Source of the DNA: Batillaria attramentaria
Lineage: Eukaryota; Mollusca; Gastropoda; Batillariidae
Reading direction: 5' to 3'
Assembly (NCBI GenBank): GCA_018292915.2
Contig: JACVVK020000018.1
Coordinates: forward strand, 228,501-292,500
DNA length: 64,000 nucleotides
The translations under genes and the position numbers were made by a program. Under the pieces are notes generated by a model. The model saw nothing but the letters and a program-made list of their open reading frames with translations. It did not search any database and was not told the origin of the DNA. Each line of letters opens with the position of its first letter. Position 1 is the first letter of the stretch. Of this stretch, positions 38,822 to 51,100 are shown in pieces.

Positions 38822-40363
38822 CTGTGAAGCGCATTTCACTTGTGCACTATGTGCATGTGAAAATCATACAGCTCAGAGCCAGAGCAGCAGAGCCAGACCT
38901 GCTCTGAGTGGGAACTACAGCTGTGACATACCACGAACAGACTGAACACTATGGACTTATAAAGTATCCCAAAACTGAGTGCTGAATTCAACGCCTCATA
39001 TGAAACCAGGAACATTTTCAAGCCAGAGATGAATTATTCACCCCGGTACGTTTCTTTTACACTTGTGCCTCTGGAAAATGGTTGTGTTTAAACTGACTAA
39101 CTCTAATTTCATAGATCTCTTGACATAGGCTGCTAGAAGTCGCCTATGCTGAAACACACACTTGTCACATATTTTGTCACCAAACATCTGTTATCTGAAC
39201 TCATTATAATTGAAATAAACAAATGGGTTTACCTCTAGTCTCATGTACTAATTATTGATCATTTTTGGAGGGGGGAAAAAAACTTTGCCAAAGAAGAGTC
39301 CATCTCTCCCCTATACCTTTCATTTTGATCACTTCACTACAAATACAATGGTGAGCAACAGCAGTATTTCCTAAGGGCACACTGGAAACTGTACACTGGC
39401 TTCTCAACATACAATGTATGGGAAATAGCCAAAAAAGAAACAGGATATATAATAAATGTCTGGTTTTCATTTGGACATTTGGTTTTCCAAAGTCAAACAT
39501 TCTTTTCCCATAAACCCTGTTGTGTAGAAAGTTTCTTCAGTTACTTGCTTGTGAAAAAAGAAAATGAACTGACGTGCAAGATTATTCTTGATGTTTTATT
39601 ATGTTGTTACATGTGTTTTATTTACATTTTAAAAGATATTCTGAAGTTAATTCCTATTTGTTGCTGCTTGCTTAACATTATTGCCTGCGATTTATCACAC
39701 CACTACACTTTACACAAACCAATAGTTTCTAGTTCAAGAGCTTTGAAAAGATTTGAAAAAAAATCATGTTATAATCACAAGAATATTACCTACACTGCGG
39801 TCAGAAAGGAGCTGTCAGATACTACGGTTTCATGTACTACTACTACTAATAATAATATGAATTTATCGGATACGAACTATCAGTGAATATAAAATCGGTG
39901 TGATTAGGGATAAAATGACATTACAAAGAAAGTTTCTGCATCAGCCACTGTATTTTAAAACTCTGTTTCAACTTTGTTGAAGTATGTTGTACAGTAGATG
40001 TAAATAAAAGAGACCTGTATGCTCAACGTGGGCAGAGTGTAATATCAGATTACTGCATCTTCCATGACAGTATTAACACATTACCAACCTACAAATGTCA
40101 TAATAGACGACTTTCTAACACTGTCACTACTTAATTAATGCTTGTGTAATACCAGGAAAAGTATCCTGTAACTTCATTACAGCATCCCACAAAACAGTCA
40201 TCAGATTTCAAAATGACTGAACGAAAAGATTCAAAGAAAATCCCTTGCTTGGCTTTCATTCATCTGCTCATATGAATGTCAGTGCAAGGAATCTAAATGC
40301 TCTAAAACTGAAGTGTCACTACATCACATAAGTGAAGCAGTTACTGGCATGCCAGTGACACAC
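38822..40363. other. A/T-rich possible extended 3' UTR, then gene-free sequence
   Basis: No repeat or exon recognised until the SINE. The base composition is more A/T-rich than the first 35 kb. Confidence 0.4.
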
Positions 40364-40542
40364 GGGGAGCCGGGGTGGCCGAATGGTAGAGCGTTGGGCT
40401 TCCAATGCTCGGGGCGCGAGTTCGAATCCCAGCTGGGGCCACATATTTGTGCTGGCTTTTTCATCGTTGCCCCGTCTTTGATATCACCCTTACATGGTGG
40501 AAAAGGACGTTAAACTCCCAAACACCCACCCACCCATCCCAC
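40364..40542 (+). mobile_element. tRNA-derived SINE (main family), copy 3, with 12-bp TSD
   Basis: It is full length, with head GGCCGAATGGTAGAGCGTTG and GAGTTCGAATCCC, body block GCTGGCTTTTTCATCGTTGC, and a (CCCA)n-rich tail. Perfect 12-bp duplications CCAGTGACACAC lie at 40352-40363 and 40543-40554. The long intact duplication indicates a fairly young insertion. Confidence 0.95.
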
Positions 40543-40554
40543 CCAGTGACACAC

Positions 40555-41405
40555 ACTTTGTGCATCCCTGTGCCAGTTGAAAAGTTTGTGCAAATCATAG
40601 AGAGAGAAAAGCAAAGAAAGAACAATTAAGCTATTATACTCTGACAGAAACTGAAAACAAAAACTCTAGACATCACCATCATCATTTTGCATTTCCCCCC
40701 TTGCTACGCTGCAAATGCTTATGAATTTTATCATAGTTTAAACTACAGTAGTGTGCATTTTCCCTTTTCTCCATTAACCGCTCGATGACTGAACAATTCG
40801 GACAGGAAAGAGAATTCGTACGGCAACTACTGTAGAAGAACAATAACCATAAATAAAACATTCCAAAAAAACATAAGCCTTGCAAAATCTGACCCACTGA
40901 AAGTGGCGATAGATAGGCATCATAGGGCAACTACTGCAAAATGCAACAAGCAATCCTTGTGACAGTGTCATACCAAAAGGAATGGTTTTACACAAGCTAA
41001 GTTCATATCAAGCCTTATAAGTTATAAACAGCACAGCACTGCAGAAGTTGTAAATTAAAATGGCAAAAATGGTCCCCTGTCAAGTAGAAATCACCTCTCT
41101 GCCCCATGCGTTTAAAACTGCTGGAAAAGTGGACCATTCTCAGTTATTTCTCATTCAGTCAACAGATGCTAAATTCCTACAAGGATTTTCTTCTGATGTC
41201 TATATTCTTCTATTTACTGCTAGAAAGGCATTCCTAGAAGTATGCAGATACATGTACTTTAACGAAGGAATAAGCTGTTGAAATGTGATGGATCAGAAGC
41301 ATATAAATCAGTGTATGTGTGTGTGTGTGCGCGCACACTCGTGCAAGAGAGAGAGAGGGTGTGCTTGTATGTGTGTTTGTGCGTGTGTGTGTGTGTGTGT
41401 GAAAG

Positions 41406-41445
<40 letters not shown>

Positions 41446-41798
41446 TACAGTGTGGTCAATTTCAATTGCCCTCTGACTGATTGAGACTGTTCTATTCTTA
41501 GTTACGTTAATATATTGAAATCAACTTTGTCCTTTGCTTTTAGGTGATTTACCTGTCCTGTACAAAATATTTCACTGATATTCTTGACAGAAGTGGAAAG
41601 TGAGTTGTTTTCTTATGTTTTCTGTGCTACTGTGCATTAACAAAATGCTTCATGTTGTGCTTTTCAGTAGTCATGCCACAAGATCCACTGTTTGTTTGTT
41701 TGTTTGTTTGTTTTTGATTCTGTTTTTGTTTTAACCAAGGAAGATACACAAGAATAAAAGTTTCATGGTCTTCACTGAGTTTTTTTGTGTGTATGTGC

Positions 41799-41868
<70 letters not shown>

Positions 41869-42205
41869 GAGAAAACCTGTGGCCATAAAAAATCATGATT
41901 TAAAAAAGTATACACTGGAACATATGCTGGAACATTCATCATGCACACACCCTGTGCCCACACACTGTGTTTGAGCCTGGAATCATTTATACGCTTGTTG
42001 ATTTAATCAGCTGTTAAAAACAAGCAGTGTAAGCAGTTTTTTTTTGTTGTTGTTTTTTTTCATTTAATAAGGCAGGGGTTTTTTTGTTTTTGTTTTTTTT
42101 TTTGGGGGGGGGGGTTTAATCACCGATATGCATCGTACAAAATTGTGTTGACTGTGTGTTTTTTTGTAATGGACAGTTCATTAAAGGATGTACAATCAGC
42201 AGTGT
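40555..42205. repeat. Gene-free stretch with (TG)n microsatellites
   Basis: Interrupted (TG)n lies at 41314-41440, (GTTT)n at 41692-41712 and (TG)n at 41797-41863. I translated this interval on the minus strand looking for the missing YIPF5 membrane-domain exons and recognised none. A 73-codon plus frame at 41060-41281 is unrecognised. Confidence 0.6.
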
Positions 42206-42455
42206 AAGCAGTGTTTCTGCCAGATTCCTGTGCTGGGAGGACTAATTTCCAAGAAAATGCTACTTTCGGTGAGGATATGTGTCTACAGAACATCTTTAAT
42301 TCATGGAGGTGGAGGGAGCACATAACAGTAGGGAATCTAGTCAAAAAACTTGTGAAACTGCTTCGGCAGAGAGAGCCGAAACTTTCTGTAAAAAGCCAAA
42401 ACTTTCATGGCTGTTTCGGCTAAATTGCCGAAGAAAAAAAATCCTGGCAACATCA
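42206..42455. mobile_element. Putative small TIR element
   Basis: The left end GCAGTGTTTCTGCCAGATT pairs imperfectly with the reverse complement of the right end, GCAGTGATGTTGCCAGGATT. CAGTG ends are typical of hAT-type MITEs. The interior has inverted GGCAGAGAGAGCC and repeated GCCRAAACTTTC segments. No target duplication was identified. Confidence 0.45.
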
Positions 42456-42980
42456 CTGCTTTGACAAGCTCTAAGTGCCTTAGGTTAGAGTCTGAATTCA
42501 CTAGCTAATTCAGATCAGTTCTCACAATTTTAGGTTCCTCTCTGGACGGCACTATTTTCACAGTCATCTTTCTTTCACTCAGGTGAAAGCAAATAATGAT
42601 AATGGAACTTACGGGAAAAAAGTCTGACAGTTTGTTATGTGGCTGTAATGTGAAATCTAGCTGACAGAGCAAACTGACGAAGCTCTTATCTGTATGGGTG
42701 AAAACCTCAGAAGTAGTCAAATAGAAGAAAAAAAAACAACAACAAAAACCAAGCACATATTTGTACACTTGCTATTCACCAAATGTATCATTGCCATGTT
42801 GCTACACATTACAACATGCACACACTTCAAACTGAACTTCCATCATCATCAGCTTTGTTCCAAAACACTGCACATCCCTGTTAGGAACGGAGACAAAACT
42901 CAAGGTTCATCTCACACAGCGGCTGCAGTTGAACTGGACACAGTAGCTTCATATTTTTAAAGAAAACAGAAACTGCTTAC

Positions 42981-45136
42981 CTTCTGTGTGATGTGGTCAA
43001 AGTTGATTCCAAGTTCTGCAGGAAGAAATGCAGGCGCATTAAACTCAAACACACGCACGCACATAGCCAAATAAATACACATACACGGCAAATGACTAAT
43101 ATGGTATGGCAGATATTTGTGTTTTGCAAACATCCAACAAATCATTTCCAGAACACACACATACAAACAAAAACAAAGTAAATAAATAAAATAGCTTTAC
43201 AGCTGGCACAACATTAATCTGTAGTCTTTGCTTAGTTAGAACTGGAAAACCAGAATAACCAAGTCATATAATATAGTTTTTTGTCACTGTTGTTTGCTCG
43301 GTTTGGTATTGGTGGTGTTTTTGTGCTGTGTTTTGTTTGTGCTGGTTTGTTTTGGTGGGATTTTCTTTCTTTTTTTGTGGGGGGGGGGGGGGGGGGGAAT
43401 GTTTTTTCCCCAACGTGTTCTTGGTCGATGAACATGCAACCAGAGACATATGTATGTCTCTGATGCAACACATCAGCAGTTCAACACACTTGATGAAAAG
43501 CTGGGCCATTCCAAGGGAAGTAACACAATTCAAACATCCACACATGTAAAGCTAGACTCCAGAGTGCAGTCCCTTTTCGGCGGGGCATGAAAATGTAATT
43601 GCTTAGTTTACAGCCAGCGCCATTTTAAAAAATGGCGATTTTTTTTTCAGAAAAGCGAAGACTTGTATGTCATATGAATCGATCTGAAACGAAGTCTTGA
43701 AAATCCGACCCCTTTTGGTTTGGGCAAAATCTTTGCCAGCGGACAATTATTGTTGCGCTTTGATGGCACTGTTTACGTGGTACACTGATCCAACAGGATA
43801 TGAGTAAACGGCAAGGGGGTTGCACTCTGACAGACCAAGGTGTTGCACTCTACAGGCAAGTATTATTGCACGGTGCAGACGATCACGTACCTGCCTTGTG
43901 GCGGAATAAGAGACGATTACAAAAGCATACACACCCGTGCTCTAGGACTGAATGTAATATAGATCTGTCCATTCAGACAGAGACATGTTATGTATGTGTC
44001 TGATTCAGAAACACGCCTACTTTGACTCTGAAGACAACCTGCCATCACTTGCGCCATTGAGGATCCCTGTGGGTTCAAAGCTGGTCAAGGATGACATAGT
44101 GCGCGACCTTGTGTTTGAGAGCACCGAGACAATTTTATTTAGGCCCGTCACAGTAGCGCAGTGAGCGCCATTTCCCCACCGTGCACAGAGGTACTTTCCA
44201 CTGAAAGACTCTGTGCCCCAGAGAATGATGTAAAGCATGTTCAAGTTATTCCCCCCTTCCCTAACCAATCATCCAGGCATACCACTCTACGCGCACACAC
44301 ATCCAACACCACCACCCAAACAAACAAAAAACACACAAAAAACTGGCCACTGAACAAAAAGGTTTCGCAGATATAACTTGAAAAGGCCTTAGATGACAAC
44401 TCTCTGAACTGATTTTTGTTTTGGGGGGGATATTTTGGTGGGTTTTTTTTTTTTTTTTTTTTTTTTTGGGGGGGGGGGTTGGTTTTTTTTTTTTTTTTTT
44501 TTTTTTTTGGGGGGGGGGGTCTCACATCGTATCCCCTACCCCATTCACATAATATCAAAGTAAATCACCTTCCATCAAGGGGGGCTCATCCTCATAGTTC
44601 TCTACCCCTTGGGTGTCTGATGGACCAGTGTACTGCATCGAGGGCGTCATGATGGAGCCTGCATACTGACCGCCTCCATATCCAGGATCGGGCACGTAGC
44701 TACCTTGCTGCTGACTGTAGTCAAACTGACCAAACTGCCTGCAAAAAAACAAGGGTAATGCCTGAATGAATACTACTTATAACAATGCTGCAGTGTTTCG
44801 CACTGCTGAGGTAGAGAATACACTACTGGTAAGTGCTTTGGAAAATGAAGTTAACTGAGGAGGATCCAGAACCCACTATGCTGACACAGTACAAATACCC
44901 CACTATGCTGACAACAGTACAAATACCAAACTATACTTGTGGGCAACACACTCAGAAGATACCTCTGATGAAAGCTTCTTTCCTTTGACCCCCCATCCAC
45001 CCCCCCCCCCCCCCCCAATTCATTTTTTGGTCATTGAACAAGTCATCTATGTTATCTGCTGTGTCAACAGCATAAGGAAAGCAACCAAGTTTAAACAGGG
45101 CTAACACAAAATTACTTCCCCTCTACCATGTGTATT

Positions 45137-45183
<47 letters not shown>

Positions 45184-45724
45184 TTTTTTTTTCTTTCTGT
45201 TTTCATTTGAAGAGGCTGGACAACCCAATGACAAAAATATAGCACCGATTAAGTTCTTGATCAATATACAAGTTTTGTTGTTGTTGCTGTTGTTGTTAAT
45301 GAACCGGAAGCCAAAACCTTGAAAATGAAACGATCAAAAACAGATACAAGAATTGAAGATAGCAAATAAAGAGTGTTCAGGACCTACAAATGTACAATGA
45401 AGCTTAAATCAGTGAATTTATGTACTCATTTTCCATGAAGAAACAATATAGTTCATGTTGTCGATGAAAACAATCACCCACACCATTTCTAACCAGTACC
45501 ACAAATGAATGGCATTTTTTTGTGTTTTTTTTTGTCATAATCAATCTTGTAGGCACCACGCAGGAAAGGTGTGACACTTGTCAAACTTACGGTTCCTGTC
45601 CAAACTGCTGAGCTCCTTCGTAATCATAACCAGAGTATTCACTGTACTGCTGTCCTTGACCCTGGCTCTGATTGTCATAGTAACCAGCCTGGAAGAAGCC
45701 GTCATCTTGGTTGAAGCCTGACAT
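42981..45724 (-). CDS. YIPF5: YIPF5 homologue, N-terminal part (Yip1 domain family)
   Basis: Three minus-strand coding exons join in frame: 45724-45591 (exon from 45743; ATG 45724-45722), 44738-44569 and 43016-42981. Each has GT-AG borders. Junction phases give QFGQEPQFGQFDYSQ and EDEPPLMEELGINFDHITQK. The protein starts MSGFNQDDGFFQAGYYDNQ and is Gln/Tyr/Gly-rich. It then carries the EDEPPLxEELGIN motif followed by FDHI, as in animal YIPF5. The family sits in ER-exit and early Golgi membranes and binds YIF1 partners in ER-Golgi transport. These exons cover only the cytosolic N-terminal part, about 110 residues. The roughly 150-residue five-helix membrane domain should lie below 42981 but was not recognised, so the gene is incomplete as annotated. 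Confidence 0.88.
43560..43829. mobile_element. Putative small TIR element in a YIPF5 intron
   Basis: The left end CAGAGTGCAGTCCC pairs (two mismatches) with the reverse complement of the right end, CAGAGTGCAACCCC. A 20-bp near-palindrome CGCCATTTTAAAAAATGGCG sits at 43618-43637. It is non-coding, and no clear target duplication was found. Confidence 0.4.
44416..44520. repeat. Alternating long T and G homopolymers in a YIPF5 intron
   Basis: The plus strand reads T of about 25, G of about 11, a short GGTTGG join, T of about 26 and G of about 11, ending roughly 50 bp downstream of the YIPF5 exon donor at 44568. On the transcribed strand this gives C and A runs. Confidence 0.9.
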
Positions 45725-45743
45725 TTTGTCGAAATTGAAAGGC

Positions 45744-46275
45744 CTGTAGACAGACATAAACTGATTAACTTTCAAAAATCCAGAGCAAAAAGAAACAACT
45801 TGTAGCTGTAGCTGTTATACAGAAGTCTATATGGTCAGGTTATTTCTCATATTACCGTTACCATTTCCATTTCAATTATGGGAGACAGTGAGAAAGCTGC
45901 AAAGGTCAATGACAACATCAAGCTCAACCCTTTCACAACTGCTTATGCTTCCAGTACTAAGCACCTGACACTCAGCCTGCAGCAGCAGCATTCCTCCCTA
46001 AATGGCTATGCCAGGCAGTGCAGGCCAGGTCTGCAGTAATAATAATAATAGTGGAGATTTTTAACGCGCCTAACCCAAGGGCTGGCTCTAGGCGCTTTAC
46101 AATATAACGGGAGGGGGGGGGGGGCAGCAACAACCCGCGAAAATAAAGACTGATAAAATAAAAAAAAAACCCGCATTGTCTCCCTGCAGGCAACAGAGAC
46201 CATGGCAGTAAGAGAGCGGGGACCCCAGCATCCTGCCCAGACACAGGATGTGGGGAGCCGAACCCAAATAAACCA

Positions 46276-46326
<51 letters not shown>

Positions 46327-47100
46327 GCACAAGACAATAAAAAGCTGAGTACTTATAGTTCTTTGAAACAACATAGCTCAAACACTACTCAACCAACCGT
46401 TTTAGAAGTAAAGAAAATTGAATTTTCTTTCTTTCTGTCTAGTTTATTAAATTCTGCACAAGAATTGATGATACTGGTGGAGTCAGTGTCATCCTTCATA
46501 GGCTTTCTTCAGCTTGGAAAATCAAAGCACGCCGCACACGTAACAATAAAGACTTGTGCTAATGGTGATTCAAATGCCTGAAAAATGCTTGTTCCCTCGT
46601 GACGTAGGGATCTTTTCCAACCTTCAAGGCCCCCTGTCAAAAGATATTTATCAAGCTGGTAGCTCTAGCTATTGCCTCATGTCGCTGATCAGTGCCGTCT
46701 ATTGTCTGCTACGGGATGCCGATCAGCAACAGCAGTTGTCTACCAGCCAGCGACAAAAGTTGTGAAAGGGTTAAAGGTCAAATGGAGAGCTGCAGGTGTC
46801 AGTGGGTTGACAGGATGTGTGTGATTATAACCTCAGTTACACTGGTATACATTCAGCAAGCTGCAAGTACAGTACGTAGTTTTAACCGGCAGCCAGAAAA
46901 TAAAAAGCAGACATACTGGTCATCTCCACTGACAGAAGTGAAAATCTCATTTTTTTAGAGACCACTCTGATAATTCCATCAGTATTGGTCTTTTTGTTGT
47001 AAGGTTTTGTTGTTGTTGTTGTTGTTGTTGTTGTTGGGGGATTTCATTCTTTTTTTGGTCATACAATCAGACAGTGTTCTGCAGCATTTAGGTAGATTCA

Positions 47101-47163
<63 letters not shown>

Positions 47164-47579
47164 GCATAGGGGAGCCTGGGAGTCTGACACTGGTTCTTCC
47201 TTTTTCACTAAAGACTGAACTGTGGTTACATTTAATACACAACACATTTTCAACAAACAAGGTCTCCGAGCAGCCATTCTAACCGCCAAGCCGGTCGGGA
47301 TACACACGCGACAGTGGAACATGGGTTTACACCATTGACGATCATCCTGCAGAAGTGCCAGTAAACTTTGGGAAGTGATGACGTTGGATCTTGGAAACTG
47401 TGCCCAAAACATGACTTAAAATGCCACCAACCTGCTCAACCAGGGATGCTAAAACACATTTTAACGAAAACCAAACGTTTGTTGCAACATTCAAGAATAG
47501 CAGCCGTCTGATTAAAAGTATAATACCGTGTAGATCGACGAAACGGACCAAAACTGTAAACTTGAAGCAGGCCAAATTC
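45744..47579. other. Probable YIPF5 5' intron with repeats
   Basis: A C/A-rich (TAATAA)n-led dispersed segment with GGCGCTTTACAA lies at 46037-46112. (AC)n covers 46279-46321, (TTG)n about 47008-47035 and (TC)n then (TA)n 47103-47163. A 77-codon minus frame at 47342-47575 is unrecognised and may be 5' UTR. The non-coding first exon of YIPF5 is expected here but its donor was not identified. Confidence 0.45.
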
Positions 47580-47640
47580 CCAGACAGGAAGCAGACGTTC
47601 GTGGCGAAAGTTGGCGCATGCGCTTCGTGAAAGTATCAGT
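47580..47640 (-). promoter_or_regulatory. Probable YIPF5 promoter with NRF-1 palindrome
   Basis: GCGCATGCGC at 47614-47623 is the perfect NRF-1 palindrome typical of housekeeping and divergent animal promoters. CAGGAAGC, an ETS-type core, is at 47584-47591. The site lies between the YIPF5 5' exons (minus) and the RPL9 start (plus). Confidence 0.5.
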
Positions 47641-47837
47641 TACCTTTCCTTATGATTTTCTCCGCGTGTTTTAACAATAATTTATTGGTTTAAGAAACAA
47701 GTTCACATTATTACGATGACCACCAATTTTTATATATATCAAAGCATGAAAAAACAGCATGAAATGCGAGTTCAAAAGGCAAATCATAGTCAAGATAGAC
47801 TAGCGCTTTCATAGAGTTAAGGCCCCTCCCTACGCTA

Positions 47838-47868
47838 CTTCCTTTTCCGGTTTAGTCCACCGAGTTGG
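47838..47868 (+). other. RPL9: Probable non-coding TOP exon 1 of RPL9
   Basis: The pyrimidine-rich CTTCCTTTTCC at 47838 resembles the 5' terminal oligopyrimidine tract of ribosomal protein mRNAs, which couples their translation to TOR signalling. A donor GTATGG follows at 47869. The next exon opens after an acceptor at 47187+1001, i.e. AG at 48187-48188. The exact start site is inferred. Confidence 0.5.
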
Positions 47869-48193
47869 GTATGGAAACTTTTGTGTCTACCTACAAATCG
47901 TCCCCCATCACATTAATAATGAATTCATCCGCAGATGTTTCTTCGTAATATTATACCCCGGTTATAAAGCTTTCAATTTTTGTTGCAAGTCTTGACGCTG
48001 AACGTCCCCACCCCTGATGTTGACATATTCTGCTACCCATGCTAGACAACTTCACATACATCAGGTGAAGCTTATCCCATGCTGAAAACAACTTATTTAT
48101 CAAAAAGTTGCAGTGTACTCATACAGTTTCATGCTTGTTAATCGCGTTGTGACTTATGTTCTTATGCGTTTTGTTTTATTTCTTTCAGGCAAG

Positions 48194-51100
48194 ATGAAGA
48201 CGATAAACTCCTCTCAGACCGTCAGGACCAAGGATAAAGGTACGAAACGTACTGTTTTTCACATGCAGCTATCCGCAGCAGCCAGAACCGGCCCCCATAG
48301 TGGTTGGATCATTCACTTCCTACTTACGTTCACATACAAGTGTGAGGCAGGCAGACTGGTCTCTCGTGTAATTTTGTTTTCTATCGTGCAAATGATGTTC
48401 TGGCATGCAGATTGGTCTCTTACGTTGTTGTACTCCTTTTATAACTTGCAAATTATGTTTCATTTCACTGCTGAAATCTTATACACAGTCTGACAGAAGA
48501 AAATCAGTGTAATGAATACGCTATAACATTCGTAATCATGTATATATGTCTCTGGAAATACAGAATTTCCAGTAACTCGTAGAAGTGGTATTTAGTTGTG
48601 TGTGTGTGTGTTGGAGAGGGGCCTGTGTGTGTGAACGTAACCGCATGAGAGCAAGCGAGAGAGAACAGCCATGATGCTTTCGTCTGCAGTGCTTCCACTT
48701 GCCTACAAAAAAATCAGATTGGAACAGTTTTAAAGCTTAATACACGTAGTATAGTCTTAGTTTGCATTCGCATCAACAAGCAGTATAAGTCCGATACCTT
48801 TGTGAACCGAGATACACAAAATATCGTCTGCTCACTGCCAGAAATGGAAATGGAAGTGAACAATTCAACCAATGAGGGCCCGGTTCAGGGTGCTGCGGAT
48901 AGCTGCATGTGTGTTTTTCAATTTCACCGTGCATCCTTATTTCTTCTGGAAAGTCCATCATCAAGTCTGACAGAACACATGGAACAACTGACTTCAGTTT
49001 CCATTCATTCCTGTTGGTGCTTTACTTTTTTAAAACTGAATTTGTCATTTCGCTTCAAATACACAGGATATCGGAAAAATGTATTACATTTTGCAACTAC
49101 CACTGTCTTGTCTACCCTCCGTAGAGTGATCTGGTTGATGTTTTCTCCCAGATATTTACCTTTCATTACCTATTCAGTTGGTGTGTGTACCGTCAACTGC
49201 CCACCCTCTTCACGCCACATGAAAGTTTCAAGCCTGTATCAGTGTATAACTTATGAGTCACATTAGCTACTAACTGTGGAACTGCTCACATTTCAGTGTC
49301 CATCTCTGTGCGGGCACGCAAAGTGACAGTGAAGGGCCCTCGCGGTACGCTTACTCGCAGCTTCCGTCATCTTCCTGTGGACATGGTCATGACAAACGCC
49401 ACCACCCTGAAGGTGGAGAAGTGGTTTGGTAACCGCCAGGAGCTGGCTGCTGTCAACACCGTCTGCTCCCACGTTGAGAACATGCAGAAAGGAGTCACCC
49501 TGGTAAGAATACTCTGTGTGTGTGTATGTGTGTGACAGTATGCTTGTGCTTGATTCATGGTGAAAGCTGCCGTTTATCATTTGTAAACTGCATACACCTG
49601 GTGACGTGCAGTTTGTGGACACTGCAGGTGGTGGACAAAAGCATTTCTGTGACCAGAGTCCTCCTCCCTCTTGAGCCCAAAGGTCCCTTTTTGTCAGTCT
49701 GTGCTATGGAGATCATAATGTTTTTCCCAGTAATATACAGAGTTTCAGATCCATAAAATGACTAGGAGTTTTCATACCTCCACCAGATATTCAAGGGAGT
49801 TTTCATACCCCTGTAGAAAAATGTTGGGGGTTTTCAGACCCCTAAACATTTTTCCTGGGGGTAAATACTCCTTATTTCACTTGTGTCATGCAACAGCGTA
49901 TCGGGGTGGAGGGGGGGGGGGTGTCGCAGCTATTTGATTGCTAGCTGTTTGAACTTCTGTGCACACTGTTGGTATTTCAGTGAATAATAAAATAAAAAAA
50001 ATACTCCACACAAATGTTCAGTGCATTAAAAGTGTAACACACACACAGTGACACACACACACGCACACACACACACACACACACAAAGACTGACTGGCGA
50101 TATCTTCAGCGATAACAGTTTGCTTCGTACTCGAGGGCGACTTGACGCAAATTTTACAAAGCAATGCTTTGTCCTCAGTGACTAACAGCCAGCGAAACTC
50201 TTGTCTCCATTTTTCTTGGAAACACTTCTTGCTATTCCCGTCACTGACTCCGGTACAGTAGAGTCTGCTGGTTGAATCGAGTTCTTGTTAGAAGTTGAAG
50301 AAAAGCTGAACCTCAGCAAAGTCGCCATTTTCCCGGAGGATAAGCGTTAGAGAAACTGACCAATGGGCGATAAGGATCATTTTGTAACGTGAGCAGCAAT
50401 TGGCTAATACCCATCGACCGCTTGTAAGCTTGTCATACGTTTACACAAGGGGAAGTAATGCCGTCCATACGCCAAGAAGGCTCCTCGGTTCTACTCCCGA
50501 TGCGTACGCTTTGAGTTGCAACCTGTGTCGTCTGCACTAGGTGCCGAGACCCGTCAGCTGTACCCGCACGCAAAATTCTTGGGCGTGATGAGACCTCCGC
50601 TTGCAAAGTCTTGGAGTTTTCATACCCCCACAGGATAACTTTTGGGAGTTTTCAGACCTCCAGGGCAGAATTTTTCGGCGTGAATTTGGGCTGTCTGGGC
50701 GTGAAAAATGCCCGTTTGGGCGTGATCTGAAACTCTGACATAATCATCATAATAATATGCATTATTGTAGGCAGTGTGCCCAGTTGCTTGTAATAGCACC
50801 ACAAACTGAACCCAACATGCACTCACAATGAGGACACTTAAAATTACATTTATGACTTATGTGGTACAGAGGGTTAGCTCAGCTACCGAAGTTAGGAATT
50901 TAGAATGGCATTTATGACATAAACATTTCCATCTACATTTGCATAAGTTTGTTTCAAAGCAAGTTGCCTGATTAGTCAGATACTGCACCAGTGCCTTTGT
51001 AGTAGGGTTCAGCACCTCTTTTTTTTCTTGTAGGGATTCCTGTACAAGATGCGTGCAGTGTACGCTCATTTCCCCATCAACGTCGTCATCAGTGAGGGCG

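Noticed and set aside
39479..39886. 135-codon plus-strand frame
   Set aside because: It lies in A/T-rich probable 3' UTR of the receptor gene, ends in simple ACT/AAT repeats and looks non-coding.
40364..40440. Functional tRNA-Arg at a SINE head
   Set aside because: The head lacks a paired acceptor stem, is flanked by target duplications together with the SINE body and occurs in five copies.
40682..40995. YIPF5 membrane-domain exon
   Set aside because: The minus frame has hydrophobic residues but none of the expected Yip1-domain motifs.
47342..47575. 77-codon minus-strand frame as a protein
   Set aside because: Unrecognised. The position fits YIPF5 5' UTR or intron better than a separate gene.
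50585..50730. Box C/D snoRNA in RPL9 intron 3
   Set aside because: GTGATGA and CTGA are present but 145 nt apart with no terminal stem, and both lie in the TIR element.
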